Origin: Streptomyces abyssomicinicus
Lineage (GTDB): Bacteria > Actinomycetota > Actinomycetes > Streptomycetales > Streptomycetaceae
Length of the DNA stretch: 64,000 nucleotides
NCBI RefSeq assembly: GCF_008974245.1
Contig: NZ_BBZI01000007.1
Span: forward strand, 515,629 to 579,628
Reading direction: 5' to 3'
Shown here: one piece after another, positions 8,407 through 17,461 of the stretch
How positions within the stretch are numbered: the first letter of the stretch is position 1
Layout: every line of letters begins with the position of its first letter
Notes under the pieces: generated by a model
Told to the model about the DNA's origin: nothing
What the model saw: only the letters and a program-made list of their open reading frames with translations
Database searches by the model: none
Position numbers and translations under genes: made by a program

Positions 8407-10929
8407 TCACAGCTGGCCGACGTCGGTGACCCGGACGACCGCACGGCCCTCGGCGTCGGACGCCGCGAGGTCGACCTCGGCGCTGATGCCCCAGTCATGG
8501 TCGCCGTTCGGGTCGGCGAACGCCTGGCGGACCCGCCACAGACCGTGCTCGGCGTCCTCCTCGATCATCAGCAGGCGCGGCCCGCGGGCGTCGGGACCCG
8601 TCCCGAGGTCCTCGTACTCGTCCCAGTAGGCGTCCATCGCCTCGCCCCAGCGGTCCGCGTCCCAGCCGGACTCGGCGTCCATCTCGCCGAGTTGCCGGAC
8701 CTGGTCGAGGGCGGCCAGCTCCACCCGGCGGAACATCGCGTTGCGCACCAGCACCCGGAAGGCGCGGGCGTTGGCGGTGACCGGCTTGACCTGGTCGGCC
8801 CTCTCCTGCGCCTCCTCCGCGGTCACCACCTCGGGGTTGGCGAGCTGCTCCCACTCGTCGAGCAGGCTGGAGTCGACCTGTCGGACCATCTCGCCCAGCC
8901 AGGCGATCAAGTCCTGCAGGTCCTCGGACTTCAGGTCGTCGGGGACGGTGTGCTCCAGCGCCTTGTAGGCGCTCGCCAGGTACCGCAGCACGATGCCCTC
9001 GGTGCGGGCCAGCTCGTAGAGGGAGACGAACTCCGTGAAGGTGAGCGCCCGTTCGTACATGTCGCGGATCACCGACTTGGGTGACAGCGGATAGTCGCTG
9101 ACCCAGGGGTGGCTCCTGCGGTACGTGTTGTAGGCGTGGAAGAGGATCTCCTCCAGCGGCTTGGGGTGGCTGACCTCCTGGAGCCGCTCCATCCGCTCCT
9201 CGTACTCGACCCCGTCCGCCTTCAGCTGCGCGACCACCTCGCCGCGCGCCTTGTTCTGCTGCGCGTGCAGGATCTGCCGGGGGTCGTCCAGCGTGGACTC
9301 CACCACCGACACCATGTCCAGGGCGTACGACGGCGATTCGGGGTCCAGCAGCTCGAACGCGGCCAGCGCGAAGGTGGACAGCGGCTGGTTGAGCGCGAAG
9401 TCCTGCTGCAGGTCGACCGTCAGACGGACGATGCGGCCCTCGGCGTCCGGGGCGTCCAGCTTCTCCACGATGCCGCCGTCCAGCAGCGACCGGTAGATGG
9501 CGATGGCCCGGCGGATGTGCCGCAACTGTGCCCTGCGCGGCTCGTGGTTGTCCTCCAGCAGCCGGCGCATGGCGTCGAAGGCGTTGCCCGGGCGGGCGAT
9601 CACCGACAGCAGCATCGCGTGGGTGACCCGGAAACGCGAGGTCAGCGGCTCGGGATCGGAGGCGATCAGCTTCTCGAAGGTGTTCTCGGTCCAGCCGACG
9701 AAGCCCTCCGGAGCCTTCTTGCGCACCACCTTGCGGCGCTTCTTCGGGTCGTCCCCCGCCTTGGCCAGCGCCTTCTCGTTCTCGATGACGTGCTCCGGCG
9801 CCTGCGCCACCACGAAGCCCGCCGTGTCGAACCCGGCGCGCCCCGCCCGGCCCGCGATCTGGTGGAACTCGCGCGCCCGCAGGGTGCGCACCCGGTTGCC
9901 GTCGTACTTGGTCAGCGCCGTGAACAGCACCGTGCGGATGGGCACGTTGACGCCCACGCCGAGGGTGTCGGTGCCGCAGATGACCTTCAGCAGACCCGCC
10001 TGCGCCAGCTTCTCCACCAGACGCCGGTACTTGGGCAGCATGCCGGCGTGGTGCACGCCGATGCCGTGCCGGACGTAACGGGAGAGGTTCTGGCCGAACT
10101 TGGTGGTGAAGCGGAAGTTGCCGATCAGGTCGGCGATCTTCTCCTTCTCCTCCTTGGAGCACATGTTGATGCTCATCAGGGCCTGCGCCCGCTCCACCGC
10201 CTGCGCCTGGGTGAAGTGCACGATGTAGACCGGCGCCTGCCGGGTCTCCAGCAGCTCGGTCAGCGTCTCGGTCAGCGGCGTGTACTTGAAGTCGTACGAC
10301 AGCGGCACCGGGCGGGTCGCCGAACGGACCACGGCGGTCGGCCGGCCGGTGCGCCGGGTGAGGTCCTTCTCGAACATCGAGACGTCGCCGAGCGTCGCCG
10401 ACATCAGCACGAACTGCGCCTGCGGCAGTTCCAGCAGCGGGATCTGCCACGCCCAGCCGCGGTCCGCCTCGGCGTAGAAGTGGAACTCGTCCATCACCAC
10501 CTGGCCGACGTCGGCGTTCCTGCCGTCACGCAGCGCGATGGACGCCAGCACCTCCGCGGTGCAGCAGATCACCGGCGCGTCCGCGTTCACGGACGCGTCG
10601 CCGGTCAGCATGCCGACGTTCTCGGTGCCGAAGATCTTGCAGAGTTCGAAGAACTTCTCGGAGACCAGGGCCTTGATCGGCGCCGTGTAGAAAGTGACCT
10701 CGTCCCGGGCGAGCGCCGCGAAGTGGGCGGCCGCCGCGATCATGCTCTTGCCCGACCCGGTGGGCGTCGAGACGATCACGTTCGCCCCGGAGACGACCTC
10801 GATCAGTGCCTCCTCCTGGTGGGGATAGAGCGTGAGGCCCCGGTCCTGGGCCCACGACTCGAAGGCTTCGTAGAGGGCGTCGGGATCGGCGGTCTGCGGC
10901 AACTGATCGATGAGGGTCACACCCCCCAT
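8407..10929 (-). CDS. DEAD/DEAH-box helicase with DUF3516 C-terminal domain
   Basis: An 840-residue superfamily 2 helicase. Motif I STPTGSGKS lies at about residues 54-62, motif II is DEFH near 145, motif III is MSATL near 170, and motif VI is QIAGRAGRAGFD near 355. A second RecA domain includes VHHAGMLPKYRRLVEKL. The C-terminal half matches the DUF3516 region found in actinobacterial Ski2-like helicases. It probably unwinds RNA or DNA during RNA metabolism or repair; the exact substrate is not evident. The gene is monocistronic and divergent from the YdjM-like gene. Confidence 0.9.
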   Translation of the reverse strand: MGGVTLIDQLPQTADPDALYEAFESWAQDRGLTLYPHQEEALIEVVSGANVIVSTPTGSGKSMIAAAAHFAALARDEVTFYTAPIKALVSEKFFELCKIFGTENVGMLTGDASVNADAPVICCTAEVLASIALRDGRNADVGQVVMDEFHFYAEADRGWAWQIPLLELPQAQFVLMSATLGDVSMFEKDLTRRTGRPTAVVRSATRPVPLSYDFKYTPLTETLTELLETRQAPVYIVHFTQAQAVERAQALMSINMCSKEEKEKIADLIGNFRFTTKFGQNLSRYVRHGIGVHHAGMLPKYRRLVEKLAQAGLLKVICGTDTLGVGVNVPIRTVLFTALTKYDGNRVRTLRAREFHQIAGRAGRAGFDTAGFVVAQAPEHVIENEKALAKAGDDPKKRRKVVRKKAPEGFVGWTENTFEKLIASDPEPLTSRFRVTHAMLLSVIARPGNAFDAMRRLLEDNHEPRRAQLRHIRRAIAIYRSLLDGGIVEKLDAPDAEGRIVRLTVDLQQDFALNQPLSTFALAAFELLDPESPSYALDMVSVVESTLDDPRQILHAQQNKARGEVVAQLKADGVEYEERMERLQEVSHPKPLEEILFHAYNTYRRSHPWVSDYPLSPKSVIRDMYERALTFTEFVSLYELARTEGIVLRYLASAYKALEHTVPDDLKSEDLQDLIAWLGEMVRQVDSSLLDEWEQLANPEVVTAEEAQERADQVKPVTANARAFRVLVRNAMFRRVELAALDQVRQLGEMDAESGWDADRWGEAMDAYWDEYEDLGTGPDARGPRLLMIEEDAEHGLWRVRQAFADPNGDHDWGISAEVDLAASDAEGRAVVRVTDVGQL

Positions 10930-11042
10930 CTTGCCCGGACCAGGTCACGATCAGGGAATCGGATCACCAATCGAAGATCGACACCGCTACGCTGACCGCC
11001 GAACTGAACAGCGGCACAACGTGGAACGGGGCGGGCAACGCC

Positions 11043-11837
11043 ATGATGGGACCAGCACATTCACTGTCGGGCGCGGCCGCCTGGCTCGGTGTCGGCGCGG
11101 CGGCGGCCGCCTGGGGCGAGCCGATGCCCTGGCCCGTGCTGCTGGCGGGAGCCCTGATCTGCGCCGGCGCGGCCCTCGCCCCCGACCTCGACCACAAGGC
11201 GGCCACCATCTCGCGGGCCTTCGGGCCCGTCTCCAAGTGGATCTGCGAGATCGTCGACAAGCTGTCGTACGCGGTCTACAAGTCGACGAGGAAACCCGGT
11301 GACCCGCGACGCTCCGGCGGCCACCGCACCCTGACCCACACCTGGGTGTGGGCGCTGCTGATCGGCGCCGGCTCGGCGGCGATCGCCACGCTGGGCGACC
11401 GCTGGGGCGTGCTCTTCATCCTCTTCGTGCACATGGTGCTGGCCATCGAGGGCCTGCTGTGGCGGGCCACCCGCGGCTCCAGCGCAGACGTGCTGGTCTG
11501 GCTGCTGGCCGCCACCAGCTCGTGGATCGTCGCGGGTGTCCTGGACAAGCCGGGCAACGGCGCCACCTGGCTGTTCGACGGGCCGGGCCAGGAGTACCTG
11601 TGGCTGGGCCTGCCGATCGTGCTGGGGGCGCTGGTCCACTGCATCGGGGACGCGCTCACCGTCTCCGGCTGCCCCGTCCTGTGGCCCATCCCGATCGGCC
11701 GCAAGCGGTGGTACCCGCTGGGCCCGCCGAAGGGCATGCGCTTCCGCGCCGGCAGCTGGGTGGAGGTCCGGGTCCTGATGCCGGGCTTCATGCTCCTCGG
11801 CGGTGCGGCCGCCGCGGCGGCCCTCGGCTTCATCTGA
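11043..11837 (+). CDS. Membrane-bound metal-dependent hydrolase, YdjM/DUF457 family
   Basis: A 264-residue inner-membrane protein. Conserved metal-site residues are visible in HSLSGAAAWLG at the N-terminus, APDLDHKAATIS near residue 46 and GHRTLTHTWVWALL near 94, plus a later HCIGDALT. These are the His/Asp motifs of the DUF457 (YdjM-like) family. Several hydrophobic segments separate them. The biological substrate is unknown; the E. coli member is SOS regulated, but no such link can be read here. The ATG-ATG start at 11043 is preceded by a GC-rich leader without a strong ribosome-binding site. Confidence 0.8.
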   Translation: MMGPAHSLSGAAAWLGVGAAAAAWGEPMPWPVLLAGALICAGAALAPDLDHKAATISRAFGPVSKWICEIVDKLSYAVYKSTRKPGDPRRSGGHRTLTHTWVWALLIGAGSAAIATLGDRWGVLFILFVHMVLAIEGLLWRATRGSSADVLVWLLAATSSWIVAGVLDKPGNGATWLFDGPGQEYLWLGLPIVLGALVHCIGDALTVSGCPVLWPIPIGRKRWYPLGPPKGMRFRAGSWVEVRVLMPGFMLLGGAAAAAALGFI

Positions 11838-12005
11838 GGCCGTCCGGGGGCGGGGGACCGGCGGTGGGAGCGAGGCCGCGGGGCATGAGGAGGGGAACGC
11901 CCCCGCCGGCCGCGGTCCGCGGTCCGCAGGCCGGGCGGTCCCGTCGCGGCCCGCGGACCGGGCAGTCCGGTCCCCGCCGCCCGCAGTCCGAGGAGAGCTC
12001 ACACC

Positions 12006-12968
12006 ATGGGAACCGTCGTCCACGTCCCGCAGACCCGGGACATGCTCGGGGAGGAACTCTCCGGCGACGAGGCGCTGACCGCCCTCCGGAAGTACGGCGG
12101 CTTGCAGCTGCTCACCGACTCGTTCAGCCGTTTCCGCTACGCCGACGGCTTCACCAACGCCCGCGCCCTGGCCTTTCAGATAGTCGTCGGCGTGGTGCCG
12201 TTCACCGCCACGCTGGTGGGGCTCGCCACGTCGGCGCACACCGAGGACATCGGACGGGTCATCGAACTCACCCTTCGGCGGATCGTCCCCGGCGACAGCG
12301 CCGACATCGTCCGCGATGTCCTGGAGGGCACCCGGCGCACCGCCGACGGCGGCGTGTGGAGCAACCTGGCGCTGGTGCTGGGCCTGGTGTTCGCGGTGGT
12401 CAACCTCGCCTCCGCGATGGGCCAGATCGAGCGCGGCGCCAACCGCATCTACGGCGTGGAACGCGACCGGCCCGCGACGCGCAAGTACGCGCGGGCCGTG
12501 GTGCTGGCCGGGGCGGCCGGGCTGCCCATGGTGCTGGGCTTCCTCGTCCTGGTCACGGGGGACGCGGTGGCCGGTGCGGTCGCCGAGTCCCTCGGCCTGC
12601 CGGGCGGCGAGCGGTGGTGGGCGCCGCTGGACATCCCGCTGGGACTGCTGCTCGCCTGGACCGCCTCGGCCGTGATCTTCCGCTGGTCACCCCGCCGCCG
12701 TCAGCCCGGCTACACCTGGCTGGCGCTCGGTTCCGCCGTCCACCTGGTCATATGGGTGACGGCGACCGCGCTCCTGGAGCTGTACGTCAGCAACAGCGGA
12801 GGTTTCGGCGCGGTCTACGGACCCCTCACCGCGTTCATCGCGCTGCTGCTGTGGGCGAACCTCACCGGCATCGCCCTTTTCCTCGGCATCGCCTTCGCCG
12901 CCCAGCTCGAAGCGGCCCGGGCCGGTCTGCACGCGGCGGTACGACCTGACCCGGGCCCTGGCGACTGA
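12006..12968 (+). CDS. YihY/virulence factor BrkB family membrane protein
   Basis: A 320-residue integral membrane protein with about six predicted spans. The family pattern begins with FRYADGFTNARALAFQIVVG near residue 40 and includes a conserved YGVERDRPATRKYARAVVLA loop near 155-175 and FGAVYGPLTAFIALLLWANLT near 262-282. Members were once annotated as ribonuclease BN in error; the true role is unknown, probably envelope related. The 3' end, including the stop codon, sits in a perfect 20-bp tandem duplication. Confidence 0.85.
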   Translation: MGTVVHVPQTRDMLGEELSGDEALTALRKYGGLQLLTDSFSRFRYADGFTNARALAFQIVVGVVPFTATLVGLATSAHTEDIGRVIELTLRRIVPGDSADIVRDVLEGTRRTADGGVWSNLALVLGLVFAVVNLASAMGQIERGANRIYGVERDRPATRKYARAVVLAGAAGLPMVLGFLVLVTGDAVAGAVAESLGLPGGERWWAPLDIPLGLLLAWTASAVIFRWSPRRRQPGYTWLALGSAVHLVIWVTATALLELYVSNSGGFGAVYGPLTAFIALLLWANLTGIALFLGIAFAAQLEAARAGLHAAVRPDPGPGD

Positions 12969-13001
12969 GTTCCGTCCCGGCCGACTGAGTTCCGTCCCGG
13001 C
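12962..13001 (+). repeat. Perfect 20-bp tandem duplication spanning a stop codon
   Basis: The 20-mer starting cgactgagttccgtcccggc occurs twice back to back (12962-12981 and 12982-13001). The first copy contains the TGA stop of the BrkB-family gene. No coding consequence is seen. Confidence 0.9.
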
Positions 13002-13169
13002 CCGGCCTTCGGGCGGCGCCCCGGCGCCCGCCTTGACGGACTCCCTCGGCCCCGTTCGGGACCAGGTTCCCCGCCCCGCCCGCCCGGATAGGGTGGGGCG
13101 ACCGGGGGTGAGCCGCGCTTTCCGTGCGCGGTGCCGCGGTGAGGACGAAGTGATCAGGGGGAGACATCC

Positions 13170-13835
13170 GTGACCGTGACCGAGCCCTCGAGACGGGCGC
13201 CCTCCCTCGACGCCGACCCTGCCCGGGCGTGGGTGCTGTGCGCGGCCGCCGTGGCCGTCGGCCTGGCGGGGGGAGCGGCGACCTCCTTCGGCCAGAGCGT
13301 TCTCACCGGGGGGTGGCACGCGCTCGTCAACTCGGCGGCCCCGTGGACCATGGTCGCCTTCCTCGTCGGTCTTCGCGCCGGCGGCAACTGGCGCAGGGCG
13401 GCGTGCGCGGGCATGCTCTCCCAGGCCGGCCTCGTGGCCGGCTACTACGTGACCTCCGAGCTGCGCGGCTTCGCGGCCGGGATGTCCGCGGTGGTGATCT
13501 GGACCGTCGCCGGTGTGGTCGCCGGCCCGGTCCTCGGCGCGGCGGCGGCACTGCGCGACGACGACCGCCGTTACGTCAGGACCTCGGCGGCCGGAGTCAC
13601 GGGCTCGGTCTGGATCATGGAAGGTCTCAACTTCCTCTGGCTCGCGACCGACGCCCAGTCGAACAGTGGTCCGGGAACGACCGCGGGCTGGTGCTACCTC
13701 GTCGTGGGCGTCGCCCTCCCCCTCGCCGTCGTACGCGGTGCGCGGGACCGCGCATACGCACTGCTCGCACTGATCGTCGGCTCGGGAGCCGCCATCGGCG
13801 CGGGGTGGCTCATCAACGCCGCCTTCCTTCTCTGA
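13170..13835 (+). CDS. Multi-spanning membrane protein, DUF6518-like
   Basis: A 221-residue hydrophobic protein with six or so predicted membrane spans and short polar loops. It begins MTVTEPSRRAP (GTG start, purine-rich GGGGGAG 6-12 bp upstream) and contains NSAAPWTMVAFLVGL near residue 50 and LNFLWLATDAQ near 152. The overall pattern resembles the actinobacterial DUF6518 family, whose function is unknown. A clean hairpin follows the stop, so it is likely transcribed alone. Confidence 0.65.
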   Translation: MTVTEPSRRAPSLDADPARAWVLCAAAVAVGLAGGAATSFGQSVLTGGWHALVNSAAPWTMVAFLVGLRAGGNWRRAACAGMLSQAGLVAGYYVTSELRGFAAGMSAVVIWTVAGVVAGPVLGAAAALRDDDRRYVRTSAAGVTGSVWIMEGLNFLWLATDAQSNSGPGTTAGWCYLVVGVALPLAVVRGARDRAYALLALIVGSGAAIGAGWLINAAFLL

Positions 13836-13841
13836 CCGGAA

Positions 13842-13869
13842 CCGGCCACGGAACGACGGACGTGGCCGG
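13842..13869 (+). terminator. Hairpin after the DUF6518-like gene
   Basis: A perfect 9-bp stem (ccggccacg paired with cgtggccgg) with a 10-nt loop lies 6 bp past the stop codon. It has no U-tract, as is usual for Streptomyces terminators. Confidence 0.6.
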
Positions 13870-14016
13870 ATGCCGGGCGGGGAGCCGGTGCGCGACCGCG
13901 CGGCCCGCCTCATCCGCGGCCTCGTCGGCGGTGCGGCCCGGGCGGGCGTCGAGCGGGGCGCACGCGGAGCACCTCTGCGGTGACGTGACGGACCGGCGGC
14001 GGACCGCGGCCGGGCC

Positions 14017-14298
14017 TCAGGCCGTGCCGGCGCCGTCTTCCCCCGTCCCCCCGCCGTAGCGGCGTTCGAAGCGCGCGACGCGGCCCTCGGTGTCCACCGT
14101 CCGGGCCTTGCCCGTGTAGAACGGGTGGCTCTCCGAGGAGATCTCCACGTCGATCACCGGGTACGTCTGCCCGTCGTCCCACTCGATCGTCCGGTCGCTG
14201 TCCGCCGTCGACCTGGTGAGAAACGCGTAACCGGCCGCCCGGTCGCGGAAGACCACCGGACGGTACTCGGGATGCTTGTCCTGCTGCACGGTCGTCAC
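14017..14298 (-). CDS. rpmE2: 50S ribosomal protein L31 type B (zinc-free paralogue)
   Basis: A 93-residue protein with the type B L31 core: KHPEYRPVVFRDRAAGYAFLTRST near residues 8-31, the IEWDDGQTYPVIDVEISSESHPFYTGK region (about residues 38-64) and a basic finish RFERRYGG. There is no CxxC zinc ribbon, so this is the C-minus paralogue that can replace zinc-binding L31 when zinc is scarce. In Streptomyces such genes are usually under Zur; no Zur box was confidently seen here. The GTG start overlaps the stop of the DUF5709 gene, suggesting coupled translation. Confidence 0.93.
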   Translation of the reverse strand: MTTVQQDKHPEYRPVVFRDRAAGYAFLTRSTADSDRTIEWDDGQTYPVIDVEISSESHPFYTGKARTVDTEGRVARFERRYGGGTGEDGAGTA

Positions 14299-14759
14299 TC
14301 CTCGTCGATCACATGGACGGCCGCTTCCTCCGCGGAGGCGGCCGCTCCGTCGATGCCCACGTCACGCGCGGCCAGAACCGCCTCCTCGTCCCTGCGGAGT
14401 CCCTCGTCGGGAGCGACCAGCCGCCCCGCACGGACCGCGCCGACCTCGGAGTCCATCACTTCCCCGTCGGTGCCGACGGTGTCGCCGATACCGTCGCCGT
14501 CCAGCCGCAGGTCCGGGCCGTCCGGCACCTCCTTGGCCAACCGCTCGTCCAAGGACTCGCCCCGGTGCCGCTCGGCCGCCGTCTCCCCGGTCCGCTCCAC
14601 TCCCCAGGGTTTCTCCGGCGGGGACCAGCCGCGGTCCAGCGGGTCGTCGACGTCGTCCGTCTCCAGCGTGTCCTCGACGTCGAGGAGCCCCGAGTCGTCC
14701 TGGATGTCGGACGCGTCGGGCTGGTAGACGTCGTCCCCGGGTCCGTCGGCGATGCCCAC
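14295..14759 (-). CDS. DUF5709 acidic protein
   Basis: A 154-residue, strongly acidic soluble protein matching the actinobacterial DUF5709 family. It has a conserved N-terminal YQPDASDIQDDSGLLD stretch near residues 12-27, a central LDRGWSPPEKPWG near 41 and a C-terminal AVHVIDEE. It contains no membrane segment or catalytic motif, and its function is unknown. It precedes and overlaps rpmE2 by 4 bp. Confidence 0.75.
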   Translation of the reverse strand: MGIADGPGDDVYQPDASDIQDDSGLLDVEDTLETDDVDDPLDRGWSPPEKPWGVERTGETAAERHRGESLDERLAKEVPDGPDLRLDGDGIGDTVGTDGEVMDSEVGAVRAGRLVAPDEGLRRDEEAVLAARDVGIDGAAASAEEAAVHVIDEE

Positions 14760-14864
14760 GAGTACCTCCCGCTGCCTGGCGGCCGCTCACACTGTCCAGC
14801 GTCCACCGGGGCCGGGTGCTGCGCAAACCGCGCGGGTGGCGACGGGGCTGCCCGGCGGCCGCGC

Positions 14865-15323
14865 TCAGGCGGGGCCGGGGCGGCCCGAGGGGGATCCGTC
14901 GATCAGCGTGTTCAGCAGGCCTCCGAGCACTTCGCGCTGGTCGTGGGAGAGCGGCTCCAGGATCTCCTCCGCCGCCGCACGGCGGGCCGCCCGCAGCTCC
15001 CGCAGCGCGGCCCGGCCCGCGTCGGTCAGCTCGATCCGGGTCACCCGGCGGTTGTCCGGATCCGGCACCCGGCGCACCCGGCCGCTCGCCTCCAGCCCGT
15101 CGACCAGCGTCGTCACGGCCCGGGGTACCACTTCCAGCCGCTCCGCCAGATCCGCCATCCGCGGCGGCGAGGCGTACGGGGCGAGCGCGCGCAGCGCCCG
15201 GGACTGGGCCGGCGTGATGGCCATGCCCCGCTGCTCCAGATGGCGCTTCTGAATGCGGTGGACGCGGCGGGTGAGGCGCAGCAACTGCTCGGCGAGGAGC
15301 CCGTCGGAGTCGGGAAGCGTCAT
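14865..15323 (-). CDS. MarR-family transcriptional regulator
   Basis: A 152-residue winged-helix repressor. The helix-turn-helix region is PRMADLAERLEVVPRAVTTLVDGLEASG (about residues 54-81), followed by the wing VRRVPDPDNRRVTRIELTDAG with the conserved DxR motif. N- and C-terminal helices form the dimer interface. It is divergent from the ABC exporter gene with a 143-bp shared promoter region holding palindromes, so it most likely represses that exporter and itself in response to a toxic small molecule. Confidence 0.92.
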   Translation of the reverse strand: MTLPDSDGLLAEQLLRLTRRVHRIQKRHLEQRGMAITPAQSRALRALAPYASPPRMADLAERLEVVPRAVTTLVDGLEASGRVRRVPDPDNRRVTRIELTDAGRAALRELRAARRAAAEEILEPLSHDQREVLGGLLNTLIDGSPSGRPGPA

Positions 15324-15348
15324 GCCGGAACGATATCAGGAACATGGT

Positions 15349-15382
15349 TCATTGTGAGCAAGGGTAACAATGAGCTAAGCTC
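15349..15382. promoter_or_regulatory. Candidate MarR operators between the marR-like and ABC genes
   Basis: Two palindromes lie here: arms tcattgt (15349-15355) and acaatga (15367-15373) separated by 11 bp, and the overlapping palindrome gagctaagctc (15372-15382). The area is distinctly A+T richer than its surroundings, as expected for a divergent promoter. Confidence 0.55.
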
Positions 15383-15466
15383 TGAAATCACGCATCGTCC
15401 CACATCGCCCCGACTCGTCCCCCTACAGCACTCCTGACCTCGAAGGACACAGCCCCGAAGGAGCCC

Positions 15467-17380
15467 ATGCGTCCCGACCGAATCGACTGGACCCCGCCAC
15501 CGGCCGACCCGAACCGGCCGCGGCAGGTGCGCCGCATCCTGCGGCTCTTCCGCCCCTACCGGGGCCGCCTCGCCGTGGTCGCCGTCCTGGTCGGGGCCTC
15601 CTCGCTGGTCTCGGTGGCGAGTCCTTTCCTGCTCCGCGAGATCCTCGACGTGGCCCTCCCGCAGCAGCGCACGGGCCTGCTGAGCCTCCTGGTCCTCGGC
15701 ATGATCGTCAGCGCCGTGCTCGGCGGTGTCTTCGGCGTGCTGCAGACCCTGATCTCCACCACCGTGGGGCAGCGGGTGATGCACGACCTGCGGACGTCCG
15801 TCTACGGGCGTCTTCAGCGCATGTCGCTGGCCTTCTTCACCCGCACCCGCACCGGCGAGGTCCAGTCCCGCATCGCCAACGACATCGGCGGCATGCAGGC
15901 CACCGTCACCTCGACGGTCACCTCGCTGGTCTCCAACCTCACCGGCGTCATCGCCACCGTGGTGGCCATGCTGGCGCTGGACTGGCGGCTCACCGTCGTG
16001 TCCCTCCTGCTGCTGCCGGTCTTCGTCTGGATCAGCCGCCGGGTCGGCGACGAGCGCAAGAAGATCACCACCCATCGGCAGAAGCAGATGGCCGTGATGG
16101 CGGCGACGGTCACCGAGTCGCTGTCGGTGAGCGGCATCCTGCTGGGCCGCACCATGGGCCGTGCCGACTCCCTCACCCGGTCGTTCGCCGACGAGTCGGA
16201 GAAGCTGGTCGACCTCGAGGTCCGGTCCAACATGGCCGGCCGGTGGCGGATGGCCGTCATCGGCATCGTCATGTCCGCCATGCCCGCCCTGATCTACTGG
16301 ACGGCCGGCCTCGCCCTCCACCTCGGCGGCCCCGGCGTCTCCCTGGGCACCCTGGTCGCCTTCACCTCGCTCCAGCAGGGCCTGTTCCGTCCGACCGTCA
16401 GCCTGCTGTCCACCGGCGTCCAGATCCAGACCTCGCTCGCCCTCTTCCAGCGCATCTTCGAGTACCTCGACCTCCCGGTGGACATCACCGAGCGGGAGGA
16501 CCCGGTGAGGCTGGACCGGGCCAAGGGCGAGGTGCGCTTCGAGAACGTCGAGTTCCGTTACGACGACCACGTCGGCGACGGCGACGACCAGGGCGTCGGC
16601 CACGACCGGGGCGTCGGCCACGACCGGGGCGTCGGCCACGACCGGGGCGTCGGCCACGACCGGGGCGAGCGCCGTGGCCAGGGCGCCCCCGTCCTCACCG
16701 GGGTCGACATCGACGTCCCCGCGGGCGGAAGCCTCGCCGTGGTCGGCACCACCGGCGCGGGAAAGTCCACGCTGGGGCACCTGGTGCCGAGACTCTACGA
16801 CGTCACCGGCGGCCGGGTCACCCTCGACGGCGTGGACGTCCGCGACCTGGACTTCGACAGCCTGGCCCGCGCGGTGGGCGTGGTCTCCCAGGAGACCTAC
16901 CTCTTCCACGCCTCGGTCGCCGACAACCTCCGCTTCGCCAAGCCGGACGCCACCGTGGAGGAACTGCACGCGGCGGCGCGCGCCGCGCAGATCCACGACC
17001 ACATCATGTCGCTGCCCGACGGCTACGACACGGTGGTCGGCGAGCGCGGCCACCGCTTCTCCGGCGGCGAGAAGCAGCGCCTCGCCATCGCCCGCACCAT
17101 CCTGCGCGACCCGCCGGTCCTCCTCCTCGACGAGGCGACCAGCGCGCTGGACACCCGCACGGAGCGGGCGGTGCAGGAGGCGATTGACGCGCTCTCGGCC
17201 AACCGCACCACCATCACCATCGCGCACCGGCTCTCCACGGTCCGCGGCGCCGACCAGATCGTCGTCCTCGACCGCGGCCGAGTGGTCGAGCGGGGCACCC
17301 ACGAGGAACTCCTCCACCTCGACGGGCGCTACGCCGCGCTGGTCCGCCGTGACACGCGCCTGGAGGCGGCCGGGGGGTGA
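15467..17380 (+). CDS. ABC exporter half-transporter (fused TMD-NBD)
   Basis: A 637-residue type I exporter subunit. The transmembrane domain occupies about residues 20-330 with six spans. The nucleotide-binding domain has an A-loop tyrosine in FENVEFRYDD near 360, Walker A GTTGAGKST near 427-435, Q-loop VSQET near 473, signature FSGGEKQR near 531, Walker B VLLLDEATSALD near 551 and H-loop IAHRLST near 585. All catalytic residues are intact, so a homodimer is plausible. Odd feature: about 40 extra residues of GVGHDR repeats between the A-loop and Walker A. It is under likely control of the divergent MarR protein and may export drugs or lipids. Confidence 0.9.
   Translation: MRPDRIDWTPPPADPNRPRQVRRILRLFRPYRGRLAVVAVLVGASSLVSVASPFLLREILDVALPQQRTGLLSLLVLGMIVSAVLGGVFGVLQTLISTTVGQRVMHDLRTSVYGRLQRMSLAFFTRTRTGEVQSRIANDIGGMQATVTSTVTSLVSNLTGVIATVVAMLALDWRLTVVSLLLLPVFVWISRRVGDERKKITTHRQKQMAVMAATVTESLSVSGILLGRTMGRADSLTRSFADESEKLVDLEVRSNMAGRWRMAVIGIVMSAMPALIYWTAGLALHLGGPGVSLGTLVAFTSLQQGLFRPTVSLLSTGVQIQTSLALFQRIFEYLDLPVDITEREDPVRLDRAKGEVRFENVEFRYDDHVGDGDDQGVGHDRGVGHDRGVGHDRGVGHDRGERRGQGAPVLTGVDIDVPAGGSLAVVGTTGAGKSTLGHLVPRLYDVTGGRVTLDGVDVRDLDFDSLARAVGVVSQETYLFHASVADNLRFAKPDATVEELHAAARAAQIHDHIMSLPDGYDTVVGERGHRFSGGEKQRLAIARTILRDPPVLLLDEATSALDTRTERAVQEAIDALSANRTTITIAHRLSTVRGADQIVVLDRGRVVERGTHEELLHLDGRYAALVRRDTRLEAAGG
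16592..16663 (+). repeat. Four perfect 18-bp repeats inside the ABC nucleotide-binding domain
   Basis: The unit ggcgtcggccacgaccgg occurs four times head to tail and is in frame, encoding GVGHDR repeats. It lies between the A-loop and Walker A, an exposed loop in this fold. The identical copies point to recent replication slippage; copy number probably varies among strains. Confidence 0.92.
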
Positions 17381-17390
17381 CGGCGTCGCC

Positions 17391-17461
17391 CGCCGTGCCG
17401 TGTGCCGTGCCGTGCCGTGTGCCGCGCCGTCCCGTGTGCCGCGCCGTGCCGTGTGCGGTGC
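17391..17461 (+). repeat. Low-complexity GCCGTGCCGTGT repeats after the ABC gene
   Basis: The sequence downstream of the exporter stop consists of irregular reiterations of gccgtgcc, gtgtgccg and gccgcgcc. The rest of the gap to 17756 holds no recognisable gene or strong hairpin. Confidence 0.7.

Noticed and set aside
16592..16663. Regular 18-bp repeats considered as CRISPR
   Set aside because: The copies are directly contiguous without spacers, in frame within a gene, and no cas genes are present.
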